A DNA stretch of 64,000 nt from Trametopsis cervina (taxonomy: Eukaryota > Basidiomycota > Agaricomycetes > Polyporales > Irpicaceae). A program made the position numbers and the translations under genes. Location: NCBI GenBank assembly GCA_022385755.1, contig MU278372.1, forward strand, positions 372,001 through 436,000, in the 5' to 3' direction. Positions 44,702-57,486 of this stretch are shown piece by piece. The notes below the pieces were generated by a model. That model worked only from the letters and a program-made list of their open reading frames with translations. It was not told the DNA's origin and did not search any database. The stretch's first letter is position 1. Every line of letters begins with the position of its first letter.

Positions 44702-47700
44702 ATGAGGTTCCACCCAGTACGTTGGCTCGTTCCGAACGTGCTCAGAGCCACAGCTGACCGCCCCGCGTTCCTTGCTTCAGTTCGAGGTGTCTATACCTCA
44801 CATCGCCTATGCTGCCCTTGGCGGCTTCGTCGTTATTGTGCGTACGCCTCAATCTCCATTCCTCGTTCTCCCGTCGCTGATCGCCCCAAACCCCGCAGTT
44901 CGGCATGTTCTCGCTCTTTATCCGTGAACGGGTGCGTAAACCACCGCCCTTCGATCCGAGCCTACGTTGCGTCATATGCTTAACCAGATATTCGTGAATT
45001 CTAGCTGTATATTGGTGAAGCCTGTTGGGCATTCCTATTCGGCGTTGTAATAGGTACGCATGTCTCTGAATATGTGGCTTCCTCGTTGCCCCTCGAGCGC
45101 AGTTAATAGCGTCTACCTACAGGTCCGTACGGCGCCAATATATTTGACCCGCGCAGTTGGGGGAACGGCGACCGCGAGACGGTGAACAGCATCACGCTCG
45201 AAGTCACGCGTGTCGTACTCGCCATCGGTGTGTTCGCTATCGGCGTAGAGCTGCCCAAGGCATACATGAAGAAACACTGGAAGAGTCTCTTCTTCCTCTT
45301 GGCACCCGTGATGACTTGGGTACGCTCCATCTCTCGCCTTCGCACTTTCCCGAGTTTCCTTTATCTGACAAATGGCCTGATTTCTTCTCCCTTTCCTTTT
45401 ACCTTGGCAGGGCTGGTTCGTATCGGCTGGCCTCATCTATGCTCTGATTCCGGGGCTCAACTTTCTTTCCTCCCTGGCTATATCTGCCTGTCTGACGCCG
45501 ACAGATCCTATCCTGGCAGCAGCCGTCGTGGGTGGTAAATACGCTGATAAGCACGTCCCCGCACATCTGCGGCACTTACTTGCAGCCGAGAGCGGCTGTA
45601 ACGATGGCGCAGCGTATCCATTCCTATTCATCGCACTCTACCTCATCATCGACAAATCAACCGGGGCCGCCATATCCGACTGGTTCCTGCTTCTCTGGCT
45701 CTGTGCGTCTTATTCACCTCACTTCTCTTTGTCCCACAAACAAACCAATGCTAATGTCGCCCAGACCAAGTCATCCTAGGCATCGTCTTCGGCGCGTGCC
45801 TCGGAGTCGGCTTCCGATACCTTATGCGATTCTGCGAGCGTAAAGACCTAATCGACAGGCAGTCCTACGTCGCACAGTACGTATCGCTTGCGATGCTGAC
45901 AATCGGGAGTTGCAGTCTGCTCGGCACGGACGACCTGCTCGCCGCGTTCTCATGTGGGGCTGCGTTCGCGTGGGACGGTTTCTTCAACAAGCAGACCGAG
46001 GAGTCCGTGTTCTCGTCCGTCATCGATCTGCTGTTCAACATTGCCGCGTTCGTGTTCGTCGGTGCGTGGACGCCGTTCTCGACGTTCGCGGACGCGACGC
46101 TGTCGTTGAGCGTCTGGCGCCTCGTCGTCATTGGCATCCTCGTTATCTTGTTGAGGAGGCTGCCGGTCATGATCGCGCTGTACAAGTGGATCCCGGACGT
46201 GAAGACGTTCAGGGAGGCAATATTTAGTGGCCACTTTGGGCCCATGGGTGTCGGTGAGTGTTTCGCTTTACTTTACTTTCTCTCATGGTGGTGCGCGTTT
46301 CTGTTCTGCAGGAGGGCGCATCTCTTAACATGGCATGACATTAACGTACGTACTCAGGCGCGATCTACATTTCGACTCTCGCAGCACAACAGCTGCCTGC
46401 GCCATCTTCGCCACCCGCCAACCAGACAGAGCTCCTGTCTGCCTCCATCCAACCTATCGTCGCCTTCATGGTCCTCATCTCCATCCTTATCCACGGACTC
46501 TCAATCCCGTTCTTCTCCCTCGGCCGACGTGTGCATTCCGTCTCACGCACGTGGTCGCGGCACGATACCTGGGGACGCAACAACGTGCCCGAGTGGGCGA
46601 CCCAGACACGACGCACCGAGCGCGGGCAGCACATCGAGATCAATCGGGACGCGGCTGATCTCGAGAGGGGCGAGGTGACGGTGGAGGGCACCGACACGCC
46701 GACAGAGAAGACAGGAGGCTCTCTGGGCGATAGTCAGACGCCAACGCAGATGGAGCCGGAGGCTGAGATGAGGGAGAAGGAGAGAGAGAAGGAGCAGGGG
46801 AGGAGAGACGGCGATGCGAGGGAGGAGAACATACCTGATGGGAGTGAGATACTTGCTGAGTGGAAGGAGGGCCCGCATAAGGTTATTGAGAGACGGGCGG
46901 GACCCGGCGAAGAGGTGAGTGCTGTCGGCGTTGGATGAAATTCTTACTCATGGTGTCAATTTCGCACAACAGGTCGAGGTCGAGGTACAAGAGAACGCGT
47001 ATGCGCCGCAAGACACGACTGTCCACTCTATGAACATATCGGAGGACGCGGGCCACGCGTTGCAGGACGTCCGTGCGCGCGTCGCAGGCGCCCTCCGCCA
47101 ACCCGAATCCGACTTTGGGCGCGCGATGGACGACATCCGGCACATCGTCTCGCGCGAAGCGCATCGCGCCGAGGACGCAATAGAAGACGCCGGCGCGCGG
47201 GCGAAGCAGGCGCTCTCGCCGACGCATTCGCGGCAGAGTCAGCAGGAACGTCAGCCGAAGCAGAGGCAACAAGATGAGGATGAAGATTGGATGTCGGACG
47301 GCGAAGGTGACGGCGACGACGACGGGGTATCCCCGGAGGGACGCCAGAAGTCGCGCTCGCCCAAGATGAAGCCGCCGAAACTGTCTGGGCTGAGAGTTGG
47401 TGGGCGACGGCGGATGTCGTTCAGGCGGGGCGTGCTCGGTAGCAGGGTCCCGCACTTTGGAAAGGAACACAAGGAGAGTGATGCGCCGCATGCTGGCTCT
47501 TCGCGCGACCAGGGCGCGCAGCCGTCTAGGAGCACTGAGGAGCCCGAGCAGCGCGGGAGGCGCGCGAGGCCCGTGGATAGCAGGACGTCGTCCGTGCTGC
47601 TCATGCACAACCGCGTAGACTCGCTCAGGTCGATCGACACGCGACGCTCGTTCCGCGAGGCGTCGCCCGCGCGGTCGGTGCGGTGGGCGGACGACCCGGA

Positions 47701-47890
47701 TAACGAGAACGGGAGGAGGAGCGGGGTGAACAGTCCTGGGATCATGTCGCCCGTACCGCCTACGAGCCCGCTGCCCGAAGGAGAGGCTGCGAGCGACAGT
47801 AGCGAGGAGGAGCAGCCTGCTGTGTCGCCGTCGCCTTCGTATCATCCGTCGGTGCGCTTCGACGTACCGGATACGGGCGGCAGGTCGTGA
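44702..47890 (+). CDS. Nha1/Sod2-type Na+/H+ antiporter
   Basis: 868 aa; exons 44702-44716, 44781-44837, 44899-44931, 45005-45053, 45123-45319, 45411-45702, 45765-46253, 46358-46914, 46973-47890. Plasma-membrane exporter of Na+ (and often K+) in exchange for protons, giving salt tolerance. The first 450 residues hold about 12 hydrophobic segments. Signature sites are ISACLTPTDPILAAAVVGG and the ion-binding pair in AAESGCNDGAAYPF. Also present are GANIFDPRSWG and VFVGAWTPFSTF. The long hydrophilic C-tail (about 400 aa) is acidic/basic mixed with Ser-rich parts and includes RSVRWADD and VRFDVPDTGG, typical of fungal Nha1 regulatory tails. The first coding exon is only 15 nt (MRFHP). Confidence 0.93.
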
Positions 47891-48406
47891 GCGGTTCGTC
47901 AAAAGAGGTCAGCGCCCTGCGCGAGTTCGTTTGTGCGGTCGCATGTGGAGCCTCTCTGTCTGTTTCATTTCCGTGTCTCCATATTTCATATTTTCTCATT
48001 CTCCGTCACGTCTCATCTTCTCCCGCCCATCTTGCTTTGGAGAAACCCTGTATTATGTCCGATTTCGTTTCCTTGTTTTCCATCATATCATCTCAGCATC
48101 ATCGTTATCATCTGTCATCCACGGCCGTCGTATATGCATCACATCTTTTTTTTTCGTACACAAGTAACGGATAGTGAAAGTTTCACTGTAGATTTATTCC
48201 TTACTACTAACCCTGTTTTTCCGTATGGTATCTGCCTGGAGAATGCCATTCCTGACTCTCGCCCCAATGGCGATATTCTCTCATCTCCTCGGAGGTTCAT
48301 ATAGATGAATTGGAATTCATTCATGAGCACAAATGAAGCAACAGTGATGTTCGAGGTGTTGATGGAAATTTAGCTACCGCGCGAGTTGACATGGACGCGC
48401 CGCTGC
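47891..48406. other. Convergent intergenic (antiporter / Nop12-like)
   Basis: 3' flanks of two converging genes, T-rich, no other feature. Confidence 0.5.
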
Positions 48407-50551
48407 CTACTTCTTCACATTCATCTTCGACAAAGCTTTCCCGCTCCTGACCCTTCCAGGCTTCACCTTCCTCTTCTCCGGAGGTCCGCCGCTGCCACCT
48501 GCCCTGTCCTTCGCAGGCCGCTTCCGAACCCTCTCCCTGTCCTTGCCAACGTCCCCACGCGACTTGACCCCTTTCTCGGCCAACGCCTTCGCCTGCTTCT
48601 TCGCCAGCCTGCGCGCCACGCGATCTGCGTCGGACGCTTTGACCTTCTTGCGGTCCTCCTTTGAGAGGCTCGCGAGCTTCGTACCGAGGGTGGGATCGCC
48701 TTTGGGCACAACGATGGGCCCCGTGGGACGAGGTCGTGCGGGGCGGGCAGACGCCGTGGATGGCGACTTTTGACCGGGTATGGCGATCGCGGTGGGCCTC
48801 ACGGGCTTCGAGGCTCCCGGGAGGGTCTTGCAACGTTGAACGCGCAGTTTACGTTTCGCGAATTTGAGCCGAGTTTCCTCGAGAGCGAGGATTTCATCCA
48901 CGCATGCTCGATCCTAGATGAAACTTTATGAGCTACGTTATGGAAATGGTAGGTGAAGAGACTTACTGTGAACTGAACGTAGCAGAAACCTTTCCCGAGA
49001 AGGGTATCCTTGTCTCGAATGATGCGGACACGCTTGACCCACGCTGCTCGAGGTGGACCCTTTGTAGTCGCTTTGCCTTCCTCCTCTTCGTCATCATCTT
49101 CCTCTTCCTCTTCATCCTCCTCAGCCTCGTTGTTCTCGCCTGCTCCCGGAACTCCCTTCTCCTCAACCATGAGTTTCTCAAAGAACGCCCTTACGTCTTC
49201 CTCCTTGCTAGCGAAATCTAAGCTGCCAACAAATACCGTCGCCTTGGGGTCGCCCACCAGATCGGTACCCGCAGCCCCTACACCACCAATTTTGCCTTTA
49301 CCCTTGCCTTTTGCGGCGGTATCGACTCTGATAGTGTGACCATTGAACAACGATCCGTCTGCTTCCTTGATCGCAAGCTTCGCGGCTTCATATGGGTCCA
49401 TGACGGTGGAGGCATGTTTCTCGGACGCAGGCGGCGGATGCGCAAAGACGACATATGCGTTGACAGAGTCCACGCCTGTGTGCAGCTCCTGCGTAATGGC
49501 GTATATACGCTTCTTCTCCTGCGGTGTCAGGAAGGACTTGCCCCTGTCTGCTGCGGCTTCCTCGTCGTTTCTGGATTTCGATTCCCGCCACGAGGCAGCG
49601 CGGTCCCGATTATGCTGACGGGCCTCTTTCGCGGCAGAGTTATCGTCGGGGAGTAGAGCTGTGGGTTTGGAGAACGCGACGGAGCGGAAGCGAGCTGATT
49701 CGATCTTAGCTGTAGGTACGAATGACTGAATATGTCTCTTGAGCTGCTTCTGTAGAGGCTGTAGGTTCCATGTTAGAATCATCCACGCGTGATTTCTCGC
49801 GAAGGAAAGGTGGTTTACGTACTCGACTCTTGACAACATCGATAGGAACGTTTCCAATGAAAATTGTACGCGTATCTCGTTGTTCTGGTGTCTCCTCGGA
49901 TGGGACGTACTTCGTCTTCTTTGCACTGCTTTGACTCTTGCTACCCTTCGCCAGCGATTCGTGGACAAGCTGTGAAGGATCGCCGTCCTCGTCTGAATCC
50001 TCTTCGTCCTTGTCACTCGAGTTCTGAGCCTCAGCACCCTTTGAAGAGGAAGGCCCTGCGATAGGTTCTTCGGTCTCCTCGTCTGACGAATCATGAGATG
50101 CATCCTCCACCACGGCTGCCTCTTCATCCTCTGAGTCGCGAGCCGCTTTCTTCGCTTTCTTCGCCGGCTTTACTGACGGTTTGGGTGAGGGTACGGCAGC
50201 TGTTATACATGTCAAAGGCTTGCTAGAATAGAAGTACGATATGTACTCACGAATTGGTTTCGAAGAAATTTGCTTCGCCCGCTTGGCAGATTTATGAGGG
50301 GGCGGAGACTCTGGTACGTCTTTTCGTTTGCGTTCCGCAGTGGGTTTCATGAACGCAGTAGGAGGTTTGATACCTGCTTTGAGAGCCCCAGGTGCTACAA
50401 CCTCGAGTAGAAGAGGTTAGCCAGATATGATACGCCATAGGACGCATACAGGACAGACCGTGGACCGGAAGATATCGTCCAGACCGCTATCAATGACTTT
50501 TCCTTTCGCTTTAGCAGCATCTTTGCCTAGCAAAAAGGATGAAAGCTCCAT
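48407..50551 (-). CDS. NOP12: Nucleolar RNA-binding protein, Nop12-like
   Basis: 642 aa; exons 50551-50450, 50401-50251, 50199-49823, 49758-48967, 48913-48407. It has two RRM domains. The first opens with TRTIFIGNVPIDVV near residue 195 and is interrupted by a long charged insert. The second has ATVFVGSLDFASKEEDV near 385 and GKGFCYVQFTDRACV near 466, with a very acidic insert (a run of Glu/Asp, 49040-49130) between its strands. The C-tail is Lys/Arg-rich, as in ribosome-biogenesis factors. The N-terminal exon (MELSSFLLGKD, SGLDDIF) matches the usual Nop12 start, so I prefer 50551 over the in-frame Met at 50350. Expected role: pre-25S/28S rRNA maturation in the nucleolus. It is divergent from the YEATS gene, 176 bp away. 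Confidence 0.87.
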
Positions 50552-50727
50552 GTTCGTGTATCGCGCTCGAAGAGGTTGCGCGTAATGAGAGTGTAGAGAA
50601 CAATTTGAGCAGCCGTCCGAAGCAAATCACCGCGCACATTATGGGCGCTTGTGTACATTTTCTTGAGACCACCTCTTCCGCAGGCACTGCACTCAAGGTT
50701 ACCCCTTAACAGATCTTTTGCTCCTGT
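50552..50727. promoter_or_regulatory. 176-bp bidirectional promoter region
   Basis: The start codons of the Nop12-like gene (minus) and the YEATS gene (plus) are 176 bp apart, so both promoters must share this stretch. No TATA box is obvious. Confidence 0.6.
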
Positions 50728-53700
50728 ATGGCTAGGCATCATAGGAGGATATCCTTTACGTCCTCTTCGGAGTCAGAGCATGATGAGGTGGACGACAGAC
50801 CGATGAAACGGGTTCGCACCTCTCAGCCTGCTTCTACACCAAGACGGATACTACTAGAAGAAGTAGACTTGGAGATAGCGTTACAGGAGCGTATATCTGC
50901 TGTCATCGAATCCAGAATGACATGGGCTTTGCTACTACATCAGACGTTGGAAAATTCACGGTCTAATGGTGAGTCTGACGTTCATCGCGCCGTTCTCCTC
51001 TGTTGATCCTACGAAGGAACATAGTACCGTGGACAATCCCAGGGTTTCAGGATGCTGCACTAGACGCATTGGAAGCCATTGAACAGCCTTGCAATTTTCT
51101 GTACACACAGAACCTACGCCAAGCCCCTGTTCCAACGCGACCGCATACACCCGCCATCTTGACGTCGGCGCCACCCTCAGCTGTCCCGGACACGGTACCT
51201 CCAGAATCTGCGTACGGGACACGACACAGAGGTTCTAAGCGAGGGCAACTCGCCACTCCCCGCAAGTTGCTCTTCTTGCGGAACCATACTACTCAGCCTC
51301 CTCAGACCGTGAAGCTTGCCTGTCCAGACTGTGGGAAGACAAGCTTCTCCAGTCTGCAGGGATTACTGAACCATTGCCGTCTTAGCCACAAGCGCGAATT
51401 CGGAAGCCATGACGAGTGTGTACAGTGTTGCGCTGTCTTGGTTGAGTCTGAAGAAGAGCAGGCGTGGGTGGCTGCGAACGGAACCGAAGTTGCTGGAATC
51501 AGTATACCTGGTCTTCGAAGATTATTCGAAATGGCGGTTGGAGGTGACCGAGGCCTTGTTCCAATTCTACCTCCAACACGGGTCAAAGTGGAGGAAGTCG
51601 AACTTCAGTCCGTGGAAATATCATCCCAGGCACCCGACACCCTTACCACTGAGAACGCTGCACATGTCACGCGAACGTTAGGGCACCATATTGACTCTCC
51701 CGCTTTGGCCCCATTCCTTGGGAAGGAATCAAGAAGACGGGATATACATGTGTACGAGGATGATGCGGTCGTAGATGTGATAGCCGTCGATGGAACGTCC
51801 AGCCGTTCGCCGTGGAAGATGCACTACACTCATCGTAGCAAAGCGCGCGCCTCCCTGGACGAAATCGTCGAGCCTCCATCTGAGCCTCCAGCTGTGGAAG
51901 CAGTCAACCCTTCTAGCGAAATCGAGACACCCGGTGTTTCACAGCCCGTGGTGCTGCCTCCCGGACTTGGCAGCCGGTTCCATATCGTTGGTCGTGTAAA
52001 CATGCAGGACTTTAGCGTCTGGATCCCGCCTGGTGAGTCGTTTCACGGAAATCCCAGGCATTTGTACCCTGATTTGACAAACCAGAGCGTCGCAGTAAGC
52101 TGCATCCTGAACATACACATAAATGGCGGCTGGTTGTCGCTTCCCCAAGCTACGTACGTATTTATCGTTTGACCTGAGACCATGCATAGCTTACCTAATG
52201 GTGAATGAAGAGCCTGCACTTGAGTACGTTCATGACCAAGCTTACTGTTACGTGCATGTCGGACCCCGCCCCATCGACTCTTTCTCAACCGATCACGGTA
52301 TCTGAACCTCCGTTTGTCATCACTAGCACTACAGACAGACCTTTTCTTGCTTGCCTGACTCTGGAATGGGTAACCGAGGGAGGTCTGAACCCACCAACAA
52401 CAGTTGAGCATTGGGTCGAGGTGCGTCTTCAAGTATCTTGCTAATAATCGTATTTCCTAATTCTATACGAAGTTGGATCCAATGCACTACATCACTCCGA
52501 CACTTGGTGACGAACAAGTAATCGACGTTGAGCTAGATCGTCATACCCAGCTACTTCCAGAGAAGGCATCAACAAATCTTCCGAGCTGGGATGATGAGGA
52601 TCAACCTGCATTGCACACCGCAGTCGACGAGGAAGCTGAAGAACACCCGAACGAACCAGGTACGCGCATTGAAGCAAAGCTAAGATATAACGCCGCTTAC
52701 GTCTGATCTCCCTCCTCACCTTACCCGACGCTACGCTGGGTATAGACTACTCCATTAAATTAAGAGCTATCTTGCCTCGATTCCCCATGACGGCTAAAGG
52801 TGCGTAGTCTCCTACGAAGTGCACTATCGGGATAGATTCTGATTTGATTTTCATGCTTGATTCAATTTCGCCCCGATCCGCCAACGGAACTATCTGACTT
52901 GCATCTCTTACTTAGACAGCAAAGGACGACCGTCACCTCAAGTCCCGTACACTTTGGTGTCTTCGCCAGCACAGCTGCACAGCTTAGTATACGGCCGACG
53001 TAAAGCTATCGAGGTAAACCTGCATTACCACTGAGTCATCAGCTATACATAACGCTAATAATCTCGTTTGATGTGCAGTGGGGACGTGCGCATGCTCTTC
53101 GATCGGCTTACGCCCAGGAACTAGCCAACTCACCCAATGCCTCCGACAACCCTCCTGTTCCATTGTCAACCGGGGATGTGCTTCACTGGCTTGAGGACGA
53201 AGATTTGCTCACACGAAAAGCAAAACCATCTTCACTTCCAGGCGTCCGCAAACAAAAACTTCGCCCTGCTGTCAAAATGACAGAGCCGCCTTCCGAGATG
53301 TATTGTCGTTTCTGTGGCCTCCACTTCCATCTTCATCCCAACATCGCCGGTGAACCCGCGGTTGTCACGGAGTCTAATTCGGTCAAGCAGGAGGTTCCAC
53401 CTGCCGAAATTCCCACGGCCCGAGACCTACAGCTCACCTGTCCGACATTCAATTCGCTCTCGCACCCTGAGCTCCCCATGCTAGACATTACGTACTTGAT
53501 GGCTGCAGCAGGCTCGCGACAACCGTCTCTGCATGCGTCTCTCTTTACTGATTATCGCAGTCGCATGGATTCCATCGTCTCCCCTGTTACCTGGTCGTCC
53601 CGCGCTCTTCTGTCTGCCGCCGACCCGGAGCTGGTGCGTAGTATTGAAGCATCCCTGGTTTCTACGCGTGGGTCCAGTACGCTCGATACATTGCTAAACA

Positions 53701-54014
53701 GGCCTAGAGACAAGGTGGAGGACGATCTCGCGCCGGCAGCGCTTTTGGCGCTGGTGGGTAAACTGGTCGTGAAAACGCTTACCAGGGCAGGGGTCGAGAC
53801 CTATCGTGAGGATGACGCCGAACTTCGTGGGCAACCTCGCAGTCGGGCGCGCAGAGACGTACAGATAAGACGGCTGCTGACACCGGCGCATGTCGTGCGC
53901 GGCCTGCGACGCGATGCGCAACGTTCCGCAGACGCCGCAGGACTGCTGCTGTCCCTGGTGCCCATGGGTATGCCACACGCAACCTCACAAAACGGCACCG
54001 AGGATACGCAATGA
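50728..54014 (+). CDS. YEATS-domain protein with C2H2-type zinc fingers
   Basis: 933 aa; exons 50728-50968, 51025-52032, 52086-52153, 52211-52420, 52473-52659, 52746-52799, 52916-53013, 53079-54014. Order: N-terminal helical part, a zinc-finger-like unit near residue 180 (CPDCGKTSFSSLQGLLNHCR, then LSH, followed by CVQCC) of the kind found in fungal Ahc1-like proteins, then a YEATS domain at about 395-520. The YEATS core assembles across introns: RFHIVGRVNMQDFSVWIPPE, HPEHTHKWRLVVASPSY, SEPPFVITST, LTLEW. A second CxxC...H unit (YCRFCGLHFHLH) lies near residue 690. YEATS domains read acylated histone lysines in acetyltransferase and remodelling complexes, so this is probably a chromatin-complex subunit. 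Confidence 0.88.
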
Positions 54015-54682
54015 TCAGAGGGTTGTCCGCTTGCTTCGCTGTCCATGGAAGATTCCAAGGGCCTGCTATTCTACCTAGACGACGGTACCCACATGCTTTG
54101 CTTTAGCACAGCGCCGGGAACGGAAGAATATTTGTTGGGTGGAAATCTCCAGGAAATACCCCATAGGATTTGCTCTTTCCGTGCTCTGGAAACGGAGTCG
54201 CGGGTTCGTTGAAGCTCCCGGTCGCTCATCCTCAAAGAAAACAAGGCGAGACCGGCGATGGGCCAAAGCCGGACGAGCTGTGCAGACGGAGGAGAGATAG
54301 AGTACATAGATCTGAATCATGATCTTGCGGGGCACCCTCTTTTAATTTGATTTGATCCATATGACCTTCCCCTTTTGGAGAGTAAGTTTATTGACGACGC
54401 TAGGCACTGCAAAACTGTTACGCCGGAAGGTTGTACTAGACCACCCGGTGACGCCACGATGTAGCTAGCAAGGGTGAGAGTGGGCGCGTGAGTTTGTCCC
54501 TCTCTTGCCTAGCGCGCTTCCCGGCCTTGTTCCTTTTTGTCTTCGTCGTTCTTTCGTTTCCTGTCTCCCGACCCCCTCTCAACCCTCCGCGGGCAACGCT
54601 GCACCTCTTGCGAGTCGGACTCACTGTGTTTTTCTACTCCGGTGCCGTTGAGGGGACCCACATTCGTTACACACACCCGCCT
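54015..54682. other. Intergenic with DUF6534 gene 5' region
   Basis: 3' flank of the YEATS gene and CT-rich leader of the next gene. No gene seen. Confidence 0.5.
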
Positions 54683-56744
54683 ATGCCTCCTTCAACCTCA
54701 TTCGCGGCTGCCTGGGACTTGTCTCCGCGCGCGTCGGTCCCTGACCTCGGTGCTCTGGCTAGCGTTACCAAGGACAACACCTACGGCGCACTCTTCGTCG
54801 GTTTTGCAGTATCGTCCACGTAAGTATACAACTTGAATCTTATCTACGCGCGTCTTATCGGGTTTGAAAGGCTGTTTGGCATCCTGTGTGCGCAAACGTA
54901 CACATATCTGCGACGCTACCCATTGGATAGGCTTTGGTATAAGGGTCTCGTACGTCACTCTTGCCCTGCTTTTCTGCTATTTCACTCACCCCTTCTTGTC
55001 ACAACATTAGGTCTTCCTACTATGGTACGTGTGCTTTGTGCTCTATGGAGAAAAAGAGGCGTTAGAGTGAACGGATGGGGAATATAGGTTGCTCGAGGCG
55101 GTACACCAAGCGTTCGTTGGACACGGGGCATATTCGTATGCTATAAGGTGCGTTCTTGATGCTCGTGTAGCTCGAGAATGAAGGGCTAAATCTACCGTAG
55201 CAATTGGGGGAACGTCGCAATCCTCTTTCAAGCGCCTGTCTGGTGAGTATCCGAGTTTGGTTCTGATGTCGCTTCTCGCTGATTGATGTCTGTAGGACGC
55301 TCGTGGTGAGTACATATCAGCTCAGCAGTAAGGTCGCGTGATAATAATGAAGTCGTCTCGCATAGTTTCAAGTTGCTCTCGGTGTACGTGAACGCAATTC
55401 TTTCTTTTTATGTTCCCCCGCTGATTATCTCTTAGGCTCTTGCAGGAGCGTTCGTGAAGTCGTATGTCTCGATTCTCTAAATCACACGATGCATCGTCTG
55501 ACCCTACGAAACCAGTGCATTTGCGCTCCGTGTCTGGCGATGTGAGTAACAGTGCTTCAGCGCAATGCGGGCAAAGGGTCTAACATGCGGTGCAGTCAGC
55601 GGTGGTAATCGTTGGGTTACTTCTTTCATTGTGAGTGTGCCTTGACGCGTCACCACGGTTATAAATAGCTAACGTTTGAAACTCAGATTGTCCTGGTGTG
55701 CGCACAACTGGGTACGCCACGCCGACACATCATGTTTACATGAGCCCAACTGACCCTTCTATTGCCAATGCGTTCCTAGGATCCTCAATAGGTGAGTTGT
55801 ACAATCTGTTCCCATCCGTGCAAAACTTAAACGCGCATCCGTATCGCAGTCTACACATATAAAGGGTAATACATAACTTCTCGCGTCATGTTTGGTATAC
55901 TAATCGCAGAGAACGTAGACTTCGACTCACGAGTCTGCTGCAAGTGGACCAGCTGAAACTGGTCGGCAGTCTATCTCTCATTTTGGGAGTAGTGACGGAT
56001 GTCGTCACCGCCGCTGCTCTGTGCTGGTTCTTGCGAAACCTTAAGACCGGCTACAAAAAGTGAGTGAAGTCCGCTCATCGCAGGATCCAATGCTCATGGC
56101 TATGTAGGGACGACTCACTCGTCAATCGATTAACACTCTACGCCGTCAATACCGGAATATTGACGAGGTTCGTTGATCTGTTCTAGGTCTCTAAAGCACT
56201 GTATTGATGTTCTCTATAGTGCCGTAAGCTTGACGACACTGATTCTCGTAGGCCGCGCCCATATTTGCGAATTCTCGGAACCTGCTGACACCCTCCGCAG
56301 TACAACATCATGCCAGACAATTTTATCTTCATGGCGTGTTACTTTGTACTCAGCAAGCGTGCGTAGATCTTCATTCTTCCATTCACAGCCACTAGCTTAT
56401 CAGACGCTACCAGTGTACGCCAACTCGTTCCTCGCGACGCTCAACACGAGGAGAGTGCTTCGCGGGCGGGGCACTGATGCCGAGACCAACACGATGCCGA
56501 CCTTCCTCATGGTGGGCAAGATCACACGACACCAGCCAAACGAGGACCAGCAGCGCCATGCCTATCCACCGCATGAGACTGGCAAGTCGCAGTACTACAG
56601 TACGCACACGCAAGCCTCGACAGCTATGGAGATCGGTATAGAGCAGGAGGTGACCATTACACGAGACTCGGTGAGTCGGTGGTTCTTGGAGAGTGTACCT
56701 CGTCTTATGCGTACTAACGTCAGCAATTTGGTCGAGCAGTTTGA
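54683..56744 (+). CDS. DUF6534-type seven-transmembrane protein, 19 exons
   Basis: 353 aa. Exons: 54683-54819, 54871-54949, 55011-55024, 55088-55147, 55201-55242, 55296-55305, 55366-55381, 55447-55462, 55516-55541, 55596-55630, 55687-55711, 55780-55791, 55850-55865, 55910-56059, 56108-56167, 56220-56247, 56301-56358, 56414-56670, 56724-56744. The joined length is exactly 354 codons. The protein has seven hydrophobic segments typical of this Agaricomycete family: YGALFVGFAVSSTLFGILCA, TYTYLRRYPLDRLWYK, LEAVHQAFVGHGAYSYAISN, FALRVWRF, VGSLSLILGVVTDVVTAAAL, NIMPDNFIFMACYFVLSKLY, ANSFLATLNTRR. The C-tail is hydrophilic and ends TRDSQFGRAV. Function unknown; a membrane receptor-like role is often guessed but not shown. 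Seven exons are 16 nt or shorter. Confidence 0.9.
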
Positions 56745-57486
56745 TGGTTACAACAAGACGAGCGAGAAGTTCTAATGCACAGCCCGCCTTGGCCTTTATA
56801 TAACTTTGGCGATATCGTAATCTCACCGCCCCACACAGCCTATCTCTCCCGGCCACCTCCATTTCGTGCTGTAGTTTCCCACCGTCTGGTCCGGCGCAAC
56901 CTCTCTTCTATCAGTCATCACGTTCTTTTCGCAAATTGTTCAACAGTCGGTGTTGCATCCCAGAGGATGCTGTGTTGCTTTCGCTTTACACTTGTGCCAT
57001 TATTTTTGCCTCCATCCTAACCTGTTTTCACATTTGTCAGCATTGTATTCTACACCCGCCCAGAAGAGTTGGTTCCTGCGGCATTATTTCTCACAAGGTC
57101 AAGGCCTAACTAGAGCTGAAGACTCAGAGGATGTATACGTTAATTGTAGTCAATCAATATAAGACGTTATAGCTATGCGCTCGTACAAGCCAAGTGCTTT
57201 CAGCCGTGTTTTCTCACCCTCGCCATGCCGTACACGCATTTTAGTCGATCTATCGGGGACTGCGCGCCATTTCTCGGGGAAGTTTGCACTCCTCGACGGC
57301 GTCTAAACAACCAATAGCCGCACGCGCACCGTCGGCTAGCACAGCCTGTCTGGAGTTTTTGTACCGTTGCACATTGATAGCCAGGTCCTGCTCTAATGGG
57401 GCAGTGCAGGGTCCACTTCATCTTATCCTTATACCACCACCCACCACACCGCCGCCCGCCCCCCTCCCATCCATAACCTGCAAACC
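56745..57486. other. Intergenic
   Basis: 3' flank of the DUF6534 gene and promoter of the BRI3-like gene, which ends in a C-rich leader (57420-57480). No other gene. Confidence 0.5.

Noticed and set aside
46883..47902. 339-aa minus-strand ORF opposite the antiporter tail
   Set aside because: Arg-rich shadow frame of a GC-rich exon; no motifs.
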